The notes below the pieces were generated by a model that was not told the origin of the DNA, did no database searches, and worked only from the letters and a program-made list of their open reading frames with translations. The translations under genes were made by a program, and so were the position numbers. A stretch of DNA of 24,815 nucleotides from Shuttleworthia sp045545575 (GTDB lineage: Bacteria > Bacillota > Clostridia > Lachnospirales > Lachnospiraceae): positions 1 through 24,815 of the forward strand of contig JAZQBE010000030.1 of assembly GCA_045545575.1 (NCBI GenBank), written 5' to 3'. Below, piece after piece: positions 7,914 to 15,297 of the stretch (its first letter is position 1; each line of letters starts with the position of its first letter).

Positions 7914-10793
7914 CTATACCAGTTCGTCGAACTGATCCATGGTCATCAGGATCTGACGGGCTTTCGTGCCCTCTTCGGGGCCGACGACGCCGGCGTCCGC
8001 GAGCTGATCCATGATGCGGGCGGCCCGGTTGAAGCCGATCCGGAAGTTGCGCTGGAGCATGCCGATGGAGGCCTTTTCCTTGTCGACGATCAGGCGGCCG
8101 GCATCCTCGAACAGCGGATCGCGTTCACTGTCGGATCCGTCGGCGGCGGCGGAGCTGTTCACCGCGGAAAGCATTTCTTCCTGGCGTCCGGCTTTCTGTT
8201 CGACATACTGCGGATTCTTCGTCTTGATGAACTTCACGACGGCCTGCACTTCGTCATCGGAAACAAAGGCGCCCTGGACGCGCAGCGGTTTGGCAATGCC
8301 CTGGGGATAATACAGCATGTCGCCCTTGCCGAGAAGCTTTTCGGCGCCGACCATGTCGAGGATCGTGCGGGAATCCACACCGCTGGTTACGGAAAACGCG
8401 ATCCGGGACGGCATGTTGGCTTTGATCAGGCCGGTGATGACGTTGACGGACGGCCGCTGGGTGGCGATCACGAGGTGAATGCCGGCGGCGCGGGCAAGCT
8501 GGGCCAGACGGCAGATGGACTGTTCGACTTCGGAAGACGAAACCATCATCAGATCGGCCAGCTCGTCGACGATAACGACAATCTGCGGCATCTTCGGCGT
8601 GGCGATCTCTATACTCTCGCCGTTGACCGTTTTGGTCATGGCGCCGTCGTGGATCAGGGAATTGTACCCCTTCATGTCACGGACGCCGACCTCCGCGAAT
8701 TTGTTGTAGCGGTCCTCCATCTCGTGGACGGCCCAGTTCAGGGCGCCGGCCGCTTTCTTCGGATCCGTCACGACGGGGATCAGCAGGTGCGGGATGTCGT
8801 TGTAAACCGACAGTTCCACGACCTTCGGATCGATCATGATCAGCTTGACGTCGTCCGGATGGGCCTTGTAAAGGATGCTCATGATGATCGTATTGATACA
8901 GACGGATTTACCGGAACCCGTCGCACCGGCGATCAGCAGGTGAGGCATTTTGGCAATGTCGGAAATGATGATCTTGCCGGCGATATCCCGTCCGGCGCCA
9001 AAGGCAATCTTCGATTCCGTCTGACGGAAATCGTCCGATTCCATCAGCTCGCGGAAGGAAACCGTCACGGTTTCCTTGTTGGGCACTTCGATGCCGACCG
9101 CGGCTTTCCCGGGGATCGGCGCCTCGATGCGGATATTTGAGGCCGCCAGGTTCAGGGCGATATCGTCGGACAGATTGACGATCCGGCTGACCTTGACGCC
9201 CGATTCCGGCTGAATTTCATACCGCGTGATGGAAGGTCCGTAGCTGACGTCGGTAACGGTGACGTTGACGCCGAAATTGCGCAGGGTTGTCACCAGCTTG
9301 TCGGCCGTGCTCTGCAGGCTTTCCCGCGTGCTGCCGCCCTTTTTCGAGCCGGCGGCGTGCAGCAGGGAAATCGGCGGGAAGACGTAGCTTTCCCGCGGAA
9401 TCGCCGCAGGCGGCGCAGCCGGCACCGGCACGTCTTCCTCGGCGGCGGGTTCTTCTTCTTTGTGCGAAACGCCGGTCACCGAGCGCGACAGGGAGGACGA
9501 AACCTTCTGTTCTGCCGGTTCCGGCATTTCCGGATCCGGTTCGGCCCAGACGGAATCATCGGGCACAGCGTCCGCGGTCCGGGACTGCACCGGCTGCACA
9601 GGAGCCGGGGCGGGCTCTTCGAAAACGGGTGCCGAAGCCGGCCCGGAGGCCTCTTCAAAATCGACACCGTGAATCTGGATCGGACGGACGGGGGCCGGTT
9701 CGGATTCGCCGGAGGGCGCCGCGGATTCCTCTTCGGGGACGGCGTGAAGCTCGTGCACGTCGGCAGGGGTCTGCCCTGCGCCGATCACCGGTCCGTCAGA
9801 CGCTTCTTCGATCAGGTGGATGCGGATTTCCTTCATCTCGTCGGACGCGGCAGGCGTGTCCGCTGGGGTATCGGATACCGGCACATGGAAATTCACGCCG
9901 CTGACCTTCTGATTGCGGCGCTTCTCTCCCTCCCCGGTGGAATCGTCGATGGTGACGGTCACGGAATCCTGCATTTCCTGCCGGGAAAGGACGCGGCGGG
10001 CTTCCCGGGCCGCACGCTCCTGTTCCTTGGCGCGGACGGTCCGCTCCTCGAGCTCGGCAAGCTGTTCCTGCCGGCGCGTCATCCGCTCTGCCCGGGCAAC
10101 CTCACGGGAAAGCTGGCGCTCTTCGCGGCGCATGCGGGCCTCTTCCCGGGCGTATTCGCGCGCCTCCTCTCGGCGGTCCGCAAGGGAATGCACGGCCGAG
10201 GTCTCGGTCACGAACAGAATGCAGCCGATCATGAATACGACAGAAAAGATATAGGCTCCGACAAGTCCGAAATACTTCTGCAGCAGGTTGGACAGAAAAC
10301 CGCCGAGGAATCCGCCGCCGTTGTGATAGGTGCGCGCATGTTCGAAGGCCTCTTTCCCGGTAAAGGGGAAGGAGCCGTTCGTCAGAAGCTCGATAAACAG
10401 GCAGACGGCGAGGATCAGCACGATGCAGGCCGCGAGTTTTTTCAGCGCGGAAGGTCTCCATTTCCGGATCATGCCGTAGAACGTGCCTGCCAGAAGCAGA
10501 AACGGCACGGCGTAATTCACCAGGCCGAAGGTGCCGAACAGTGCGCCGGATACGGCGCGTCCGACGATTCCGCCGGCGCCGAAATTCGCGGCGAACAGCA
10601 GGACGGATACGGCGAGAATGCCGAAAAACAGAATGTCCTGCGAAACGGAGGACGCGGAGGAAGTCCGGCCGGCTCCGCTGCGCCGGGACGTTTCGTTCGA
10701 GGAACGCGTTTTTGCGCTGCTGCCTGTCCGCCGTGGTTTCGATGCGGAGGAACGTGTGCTGTTTTTTGAGGAAGAATTCTTTTTTGCTGTCAT
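7914..10793 (-). CDS. ftsK: DNA translocase FtsK/SpoIIIE
   Basis: This 959-residue protein pumps double-stranded DNA through closing septa during chromosome segregation. A basic Ser/Thr/Arg-rich N-terminal tail (1-50) leads into four predicted transmembrane helices (about 53-71, 88-109, 119-137 and 175-197). A very charged Arg/Glu segment likely to form a coiled coil (about 205-275) follows, then a Pro/Ala/Glu-rich linker (about 300-465). The motor has Walker A GATGSGKS (623-630) and Walker B IVVIVDELAD (738-747). The C-terminus (about 892-950, with DAGRLIVDKEKASIGMLQRNFRIGFNRAARI) is the gamma winged-helix domain that reads chromosome-orienting sequences. I cannot tell whether it serves vegetative division, sporulation or both. 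The ATG has AGGTGA just upstream, and the gene lies 20 bases after uppP. Confidence 0.97.
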   Translation of the reverse strand: MTAKKNSSSKNSTRSSASKPRRTGSSAKTRSSNETSRRSGAGRTSSASSVSQDILFFGILAVSVLLFAANFGAGGIVGRAVSGALFGTFGLVNYAVPFLLLAGTFYGMIRKWRPSALKKLAACIVLILAVCLFIELLTNGSFPFTGKEAFEHARTYHNGGGFLGGFLSNLLQKYFGLVGAYIFSVVFMIGCILFVTETSAVHSLADRREEAREYAREEARMRREERQLSREVARAERMTRRQEQLAELEERTVRAKEQERAAREARRVLSRQEMQDSVTVTIDDSTGEGEKRRNQKVSGVNFHVPVSDTPADTPAASDEMKEIRIHLIEEASDGPVIGAGQTPADVHELHAVPEEESAAPSGESEPAPVRPIQIHGVDFEEASGPASAPVFEEPAPAPVQPVQSRTADAVPDDSVWAEPDPEMPEPAEQKVSSSLSRSVTGVSHKEEEPAAEEDVPVPAAPPAAIPRESYVFPPISLLHAAGSKKGGSTRESLQSTADKLVTTLRNFGVNVTVTDVSYGPSITRYEIQPESGVKVSRIVNLSDDIALNLAASNIRIEAPIPGKAAVGIEVPNKETVTVSFRELMESDDFRQTESKIAFGAGRDIAGKIIISDIAKMPHLLIAGATGSGKSVCINTIIMSILYKAHPDDVKLIMIDPKVVELSVYNDIPHLLIPVVTDPKKAAGALNWAVHEMEDRYNKFAEVGVRDMKGYNSLIHDGAMTKTVNGESIEIATPKMPQIVVIVDELADLMMVSSSEVEQSICRLAQLARAAGIHLVIATQRPSVNVITGLIKANMPSRIAFSVTSGVDSRTILDMVGAEKLLGKGDMLYYPQGIAKPLRVQGAFVSDDEVQAVVKFIKTKNPQYVEQKAGRQEEMLSAVNSSAAADGSDSERDPLFEDAGRLIVDKEKASIGMLQRNFRIGFNRAARIMDQLADAGVVGPEEGTKARQILMTMDQFDELV

Positions 10794-10813
10794 GAATCAC
10801 CTACGGGACGCGG

Positions 10814-11695
10814 TCAGCGTCTCAGGAAAAACAAAACGACCGATACCGCACCGACAACGGCACAGTAAAGGGAAAACCAGGTAAAACGCCGGCGGCCGAC
10901 GATGACGAGCATCAGGCGGATGCAGACGTATCCGACGACTGCGGCCACAAGCGTGCCGGCAATGTAGTACCAGAACGGCGTCGGATCCGCGATGGCCTCG
11001 GACAGATCCTTGAGCTCAAGCACCGCGGCGCCTAAAATGGCCGGAATGGACATGATAAAGGAGTACTTGACGGCAAACTTCCGCGAGAAACCGCAGGCTA
11101 AGGCTGCCGTAATCGTACTGCCGCTGCGCGAGATGCCGGGCAGCGTGGCAATGCCCTGGACGACGCCGACGGCAACGGCGTCTCCGACCGTCGCCGTCGC
11201 CGCCCCCTTCTTTCCGGAACGGATCCGGTCGGACACAAACAGAATGACGGCCGTGACGAGCAGACAGATGCCGGGAACCAGCGTGTTTTCCGACGCCCGT
11301 TCGACGAAGTCCTTCAGCAGGATGCCGATGATGCCGGTGGGTACGGTGGAAATCAGCACGAGCCAGACGAACCGGCGGTAGGCGCTGTTCGCCAGCGGAA
11401 GGTAGCTTCTCTTCGGCTGTTTTGAAAACAGGTTCGCGAAGAGCCGTCCGAGGTTGATAAACAGATCCCGAAGAATCCGAAGACCTTCGAGAATCAGGCG
11501 GCCGATATCCCGGTAATAGACGACGATGATGGCGGCCAGCGTGCCCAGGTGAAGCATCACGTCAAACAGGATGCCGGTGGACGCTTCGTAGCCGAACAAT
11601 GCCTTGAACAGCGCCAGATGTCCGGAACTCGAAACCGGAAGAAACTCGGTCAGGCCCTGGATGATTCCCATCAGGATGGATTGAAGCAGTGTCAT
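10814..11695 (-). CDS. uppP: Undecaprenyl-diphosphatase UppP (BacA family)
   Basis: The 293-residue, very hydrophobic protein has the two UppP signatures: GIIQGLTEFLPVSSSGH (10-26), with the catalytic glutamate at E17, and PGISRSGSTI (186-195), with the arginine and serine of the second motif. It removes one phosphate from undecaprenyl diphosphate on the outer face of the membrane, regenerating the lipid carrier for peptidoglycan and other polymers; overexpression of this family gives bacitracin resistance. Several transmembrane helices are visible across the sequence. GGAG lies 6 bases before the ATG. The gene has the longest leader in the window (173 bases), which holds a strong hairpin, so it may begin a transcript that continues into ftsK 20 bases downstream. 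Confidence 0.97.
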   Translation of the reverse strand: MTLLQSILMGIIQGLTEFLPVSSSGHLALFKALFGYEASTGILFDVMLHLGTLAAIIVVYYRDIGRLILEGLRILRDLFINLGRLFANLFSKQPKRSYLPLANSAYRRFVWLVLISTVPTGIIGILLKDFVERASENTLVPGICLLVTAVILFVSDRIRSGKKGAATATVGDAVAVGVVQGIATLPGISRSGSTITAALACGFSRKFAVKYSFIMSIPAILGAAVLELKDLSEAIADPTPFWYYIAGTLVAAVVGYVCIRLMLVIVGRRRFTWFSLYCAVVGAVSVVLFFLRR

Positions 11696-11728
11696 AGCAT
11701 ACTCCGTTTCGTTTCCTTAAGTCACCCG

Positions 11729-11765
11729 ACAAGCCAGGACCCGTGTGACCGGTATCCTGGCTTGT
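11729..11765. promoter_or_regulatory. Strong hairpin in the leader between glgA and uppP
   Basis: A perfect 11-bp inverted repeat, ACAAGCCAGGA and TCCTGGCTTGT, flanks 15 bases whose centre can add a CCG/CGG pairing. The hairpin ends 33 bases before the uppP ATG. Neither strand has a run of T after it, so it is not a standard intrinsic terminator. It could be a leader element acting on uppP, a 3' stabilising or stop structure for glgA, or a binding site for a dimeric protein. Confidence 0.6.
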
Positions 11766-11786
11766 ACGCATTACGCAATCTCAGAA

Positions 11787-11805
11787 AATGCATGAAAAAT
11801 GCATT
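11787..11805. other. Small AT-rich inverted repeat in the glgA-uppP gap
   Basis: AATGCAT and ATGCATT are separated by 5 bases. The 7-bp stem is made mostly of A-T pairs and is followed on the minus strand by only two T residues, so I do not call it a terminator. It sits between the shared 14-mer and the larger hairpin. Confidence 0.35.
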
Positions 11806-11814
11806 CGTTTGCGG

Positions 11815-11828
11815 CTGTTATAAAATTG
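11815..11828 (-). promoter_or_regulatory. 14-base AT-rich element in the uppP leader, also present ahead of leuS
   Basis: CAATTTTATAACAG on the minus strand contains a -10-like TATAAC. The same 14 bases occur at 23160-23173. No convincing -35 is visible 16-18 bases upstream, so a promoter or a protein-binding site are both possible. Confidence 0.35.
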
Positions 11829-11868
11829 CATCCGACTGTGCACGCGGACCGGCGGGACGTCATGAATC

Positions 11869-13317
11869 CTAACCGATCAGGAAGTGATACAGGGCCTCGT
11901 AGCCGCCCTTGCAGTTCTTCCAGGAGTAATCCTTGCGCATGCCGCGTTCGACGATCCGGTTCCACTGCGCCTTCTTGACAAAGTAGATGTACTTTGCGTA
12001 GTTGACGGTGTTGAGCAGTTCGTCCCCGTTGTAGTTCGCAAAGGAGAAGCCGTCGCCGGTCTGCTCGTACTCGTTGTACGGCTCAACCGTATCCTTCAGG
12101 CCGCCGGTTTCGCGGACGATCGGGACGGTGCCGTAGCGGAAGGAAATCAGCTGTGTCAGGCCGCAGGGCTCGAACCGGGACGGAACGAGGAACGCGTCGG
12201 CAGCCGCGTACAGCTTCTGGGCGAGATCCTCGTTGTAGCAGATGTTCGCGGAGATGCGGTCCGGATACTTCCAGGCATAGTGGCGGAACATGTTCTCGTA
12301 CTGGGACTCGCCGGTGCCGATGACGACAAGCTGCGTATTCTCGTCCGCGATGCCCTCGATGCAGTAGTTGATCAGGTCGAGGCCCTTCTGGTCCGTCAGA
12401 CGGGAAATCAGGCCGATCATGAATTTCTTTTTATCGACGGTCAGACCGAGCTGTTCCTGCAGTTTTTCCTTGTTGACCTTCTTCTGCGCACGGAAGTCGT
12501 CGACGGAATAATTGCGGTAGATCTTCGGATCGGTCTGCGGATTGTATTTGTCGTAATCGATGCCGTTGACGATGCCCTGCATGTCGAAGTGACGCGCGCA
12601 GAGCAGGCCGTCGAGGCCTTCGCCGTAGAACGGCGTCTGGATCTCGTTTGCGTAGGTGTTGCTGACGGTCGTGATGTAATCGGCGTATACGAGGCCGCCC
12701 TTTAACATGTTGCCGCACTTGTGGAACTCGAGCTTGTCCGGGGTGAACACGTCATCCGGCAGGCCCGACAGATCCCGGAGGGTCTTCACGTCCCAGACAC
12801 CCTGGAATTTCAGGTTGTGGATGGTGAAGATCGTCTTGATTCCGGAGAAGAACGGATTGCTCGCAAACAGCGTCTTCAGGTACACCGGAATCAGGCCGGT
12901 CTGCCAGTCGTGGCAGTGAATCAGCTCCGGCTGGAAATCAATGACCGGAAGCACCGAGAGCACCGCTTTGTCGAAGAAGGTGAACTTCTCCATGTCGCCG
13001 CGCGTGTCCCCGTAGGGATAAAACACCTGGAAGTACTCCAGATTGTCGATGAAGTAGTAGGTGATGCCTTCATAGACATACTTGAAGATGCCGACGTACT
13101 TGCTGCCGATCAGGGGACCGCAGTCCATGTAGAAATTCGTGATGTACTCGAACTGATCCCGGTACTGCGGCGGAATGCACGTGTAATTCGGCAGAATGAC
13201 GCGCACGTCCCATACGCTCGGATCGAACTCCTTCGGCAGCGCCCCCACGACGTCCGCCAGGCCTCCTGTCTTCACAAAAGGCACACACTCACTGGAAGCA
13301 AACAGAACCCGTTTCAT
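11869..13317 (-). CDS. glgA: Glycogen synthase GlgA (GT5, ADP-glucose type)
   Basis: The 482-residue product has the usual bacterial GlgA length. It transfers glucose from ADP-glucose to the end of an alpha-1,4-glucan in the cytosol. The N-terminal KTGGLADV (16-23) carries the ADP-glucose-binding lysine. HCHDWQTGLIP (134-144), the SRLTDQKG region (305-312) and RFEPCGLTQLISFRYGTVPIVRETGGL (381-407), with the catalytic-domain glutamate motif, are all intact. The open frame extends 14 codons further upstream to 13359, overlapping yebC, but AAGGGGG lies 5 bases before ATG 13317 and the protein then starts with the canonical MKRVLFASSE. None of the usual glycogen genes (glgB, glgC, glgD, glgP) flank it; it sits between yebC and uppP. 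Confidence 0.95.
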   Translation of the reverse strand: MKRVLFASSECVPFVKTGGLADVVGALPKEFDPSVWDVRVILPNYTCIPPQYRDQFEYITNFYMDCGPLIGSKYVGIFKYVYEGITYYFIDNLEYFQVFYPYGDTRGDMEKFTFFDKAVLSVLPVIDFQPELIHCHDWQTGLIPVYLKTLFASNPFFSGIKTIFTIHNLKFQGVWDVKTLRDLSGLPDDVFTPDKLEFHKCGNMLKGGLVYADYITTVSNTYANEIQTPFYGEGLDGLLCARHFDMQGIVNGIDYDKYNPQTDPKIYRNYSVDDFRAQKKVNKEKLQEQLGLTVDKKKFMIGLISRLTDQKGLDLINYCIEGIADENTQLVVIGTGESQYENMFRHYAWKYPDRISANICYNEDLAQKLYAAADAFLVPSRFEPCGLTQLISFRYGTVPIVRETGGLKDTVEPYNEYEQTGDGFSFANYNGDELLNTVNYAKYIYFVKKAQWNRIVERGMRKDYSWKNCKGGYEALYHFLIG

Positions 13318-13322
13318 TACAA

Positions 13323-13329
13323 CCCCCTT
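13323..13329 (-). promoter_or_regulatory. Ribosome binding site deciding the glgA start
   Basis: AAGGGGG lies 5 bases upstream of ATG 13317. The upstream in-frame start at 13359 would overlap yebC and adds non-homologous residues before the GlgA N-terminus. Confidence 0.7.
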
Positions 13330-13346
13330 GTCCCTAAGAAAACGAC

Positions 13347-14075
13347 CTATTCTTCCCAATTGTGGAAAACATCCTGCACGTCATCGTCCTCGTCAAGCAG
13401 ATCGAGAATGCGATTCATGTTGCGGATGTCCTCTTCCGATTCCAGTGTAACATAATTCTGCGGAATCATGGAAACCGAAGCGTCGGCCATGACGATTCCC
13501 TGCGATTCCAGCGCTTCACGGACGGCCGAAAAATCGGCGGGCGAGGTCAGGATCTCAAAGCTGTCTTCGTCTTCGGAAAAATCCTCCGCGCCGGCGTCTA
13601 AGGCCATCATCATCAGATCGTCCGCGTCGAGGTCGCAGTCCTCTTTGGCGACGATGATCTGGCCGCGCTCGTCGAACATATAGGAGACGCAGCCCTGGGT
13701 GCCGACGTTGCCGTGCCCTTTGGTAAAGGCATTGCGCACGTTTGCGGCGGTGCGGTTCTTGTTGTCGGTCAGCGCCTCGACGATGATGGCTGTGCCGGCC
13801 GGGCCGTACCCCTCGTAGATGACGGTGACGTAATTGACCGACGCGGCGTCGCCGGCGGCCTTTTTGATGCCGCGGTCAATGGTGTCGTTCGGCATGTTGT
13901 TCGCCTTGGCCTTGGCGATCACGTCGCGCAGGCGGCTGTTGTTGGCCGGATCCGGTCCGCCCTCTTTGACGGCGACGGCAATTTCACGGCCGATGATGGT
14001 AAAAATCTTGCCTTTCGCGGCGTCGTTTTTTTCTTTTTTGTGCTTGATATTGGCAAATTTAGAATGTCCAGACAT
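13347..14075 (-). CDS. yebC: YebC/PmpR family regulatory protein
   Basis: The 242-residue product is standard length and opens with MSGHSKFANIKHKKEKNDAAKGKIF, the family signature (usually SGHSKWxxIKHKK, here with Phe in place of Trp). The three-domain family fold then follows, with KAKANNMPNDTIDRGIKKA at about 53-71 and an acidic C-terminal half. Family members were described as DNA-binding transcriptional regulators (PmpR); more recent work implicates some of them in relieving ribosome stalling at proline-rich sequences, so the exact role here is open. AAAGGA lies upstream of the ATG. The gene follows alr by 22 bases and precedes glgA by 29. Confidence 0.95.
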   Translation of the reverse strand: MSGHSKFANIKHKKEKNDAAKGKIFTIIGREIAVAVKEGGPDPANNSRLRDVIAKAKANNMPNDTIDRGIKKAAGDAASVNYVTVIYEGYGPAGTAIIVEALTDNKNRTAANVRNAFTKGHGNVGTQGCVSYMFDERGQIIVAKEDCDLDADDLMMMALDAGAEDFSEDEDSFEILTSPADFSAVREALESQGIVMADASVSMIPQNYVTLESEEDIRNMNRILDLLDEDDDVQDVFHNWEE

Positions 14076-14097
14076 AGAGTGATCCTTTCATGAAATA

Positions 14098-15297
14098 TTA
14101 CCTGTTCATCATATCATTTTTGTAGAGCGGTTTCAATCCCAGCCGTTCTTCACGGGCGACAATCTGTCCGTCGCGGACGAAGACGCGGGGAATCCGCCGC
14201 GTGCCGAGATCACAGGCAAATTCATAGTTAAACCGGCCGGAAAGGGCGCCCAGCTCCTCGAGGGTAATGCGTTCGCCGCCGTCCTCTCCGACCAGGGTGA
14301 CCGGATCGGAAAGACAGACCCCGGGAATATGCGTAACGTCCGCCATCAGCTGGTCCATGCAGATCCGGCCGACGATGGGGGCGCGCTGCCCGCGGATCAG
14401 GACGGATCCTTTGTTGGAAAGGGTGCGCGCATATCCGTCGCCGTATCCGGCCGGAATGGTGGCAATGACGGAAGTCTGTTCCGCCGTCCAGGTTCCGCCG
14501 TATCCGACAGGGGTGCCCGCTTCCACGGTCTTTAAATGGACGATCCGGCTGTGCAGGGACATCACGGGTTTCAGGCTCGCCGCCTCGGGGACGAGATCCG
14601 ACGGTTTCAGACCGTAAAGAATAATGCCGGCGCGGACCGCGTCGAGATGCATGCTCTTCTGCTCCAAAATGGCCGCGCTGTTTGCGCAGTGCCGGATGTC
14701 AAAACGAATGCCCTGCCGGGAAAGACGGTCAAGAACAGAGCAGAACCGGTCAAACTGGATCTGCACGGCGGCCGGATTGCCTTCGTCGGCGCGGGCAAAG
14801 TGGGTAAAGATGCCTTCTGCCCGAATGCCGGGGAGGGAAGCCATTGCCGCGGCTTCCGCGATGCCGTCTTCGTTTGGCAGCAGGCCGATGCGGCCCATGC
14901 CGGTATCGATTTTGATGTGATACAGACCTTCTTTGCCGGCTTCGGCAGCGGCTGCGGCAAAGGCGCGGGCCATGTCCAGGGAATACAGCGTCGGGCGGAT
15001 GTCCTCGCGGATCATCTGCGGGTATTCCTCGGGGCTTGTAAACCCGAGCACAAGGAGCAGACTCCGGATACCGGCCGCGCGCAGTTCAAACGCTTCGTCC
15101 ACGGTCGCGAGGGCAAATCCGTCCGCGAGCCGTTCTTCTTCCAGAAAACGCGCGATGGATACGGCGCCGTGTCCGTAGGCGTCGCATTTGATCACGGCGA
15201 ACAGTTTCGTATCCGCGTCCATTCCCTGCCGGATCACGCGGATATTGTGGGTAAGCGCATCCAGATCGAGGGTCATGCAGATTCGCTGAGTTTCCAT
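14098..15297 (-). CDS. alr: Alanine racemase Alr
   Basis: The 399-residue enzyme converts L-alanine to D-alanine for peptidoglycan, using pyridoxal phosphate. The PLP lysine is K37 in AVIKCDAYGHG. The C-terminal part holds IPAGYGDGY with the catalytic tyrosine, then PIVGRICMDQLMADVTH, the family's C-terminal signature. The open frame extends 42 codons further upstream inside nnr (to 15423), but that sequence is Arg-rich and unlike Alr. ATG 15297 overlaps the nnr stop by one base (TAATG) and has GGAG 7 bases upstream, so it is the start I use. The nnr-alr order recurs in Bacillota and supports the call and their co-translation. Confidence 0.97.
   Translation of the reverse strand: METQRICMTLDLDALTHNIRVIRQGMDADTKLFAVIKCDAYGHGAVSIARFLEEERLADGFALATVDEAFELRAAGIRSLLLVLGFTSPEEYPQMIREDIRPTLYSLDMARAFAAAAAEAGKEGLYHIKIDTGMGRIGLLPNEDGIAEAAAMASLPGIRAEGIFTHFARADEGNPAAVQIQFDRFCSVLDRLSRQGIRFDIRHCANSAAILEQKSMHLDAVRAGIILYGLKPSDLVPEAASLKPVMSLHSRIVHLKTVEAGTPVGYGGTWTAEQTSVIATIPAGYGDGYARTLSNKGSVLIRGQRAPIVGRICMDQLMADVTHIPGVCLSDPVTLVGEDGGERITLEELGALSGRFNYEFACDLGTRRIPRVFVRDGQIVAREERLGLKPLYKNDMMNR

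Noticed and set aside
9357..10769. 470-codon plus-strand frame opposite ftsK
   Set aside because: Glycine/arginine-rich shadow of the ftsK linker and membrane region.
11729..11765. Intrinsic terminator after glgA
   Set aside because: The stem is strong, but no T-tract follows on either strand.
11562..11771. 69-codon minus-strand frame starting in the uppP leader
   Set aside because: It overlaps the uppP start out of frame, runs through the hairpin, has no ribosome binding site that I can see and no recognisable sequence.
11815..11828. Rex operator
   Set aside because: Rex sites are long palindromes of TTGTTAA-N4-TTAACAA type; this element matches at most part of one half.
13318..13359. Upstream extension of glgA by 14 codons
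   Set aside because: It overlaps yebC, adds residues unlike GlgA, and the good ribosome binding site is at 13323-13329.
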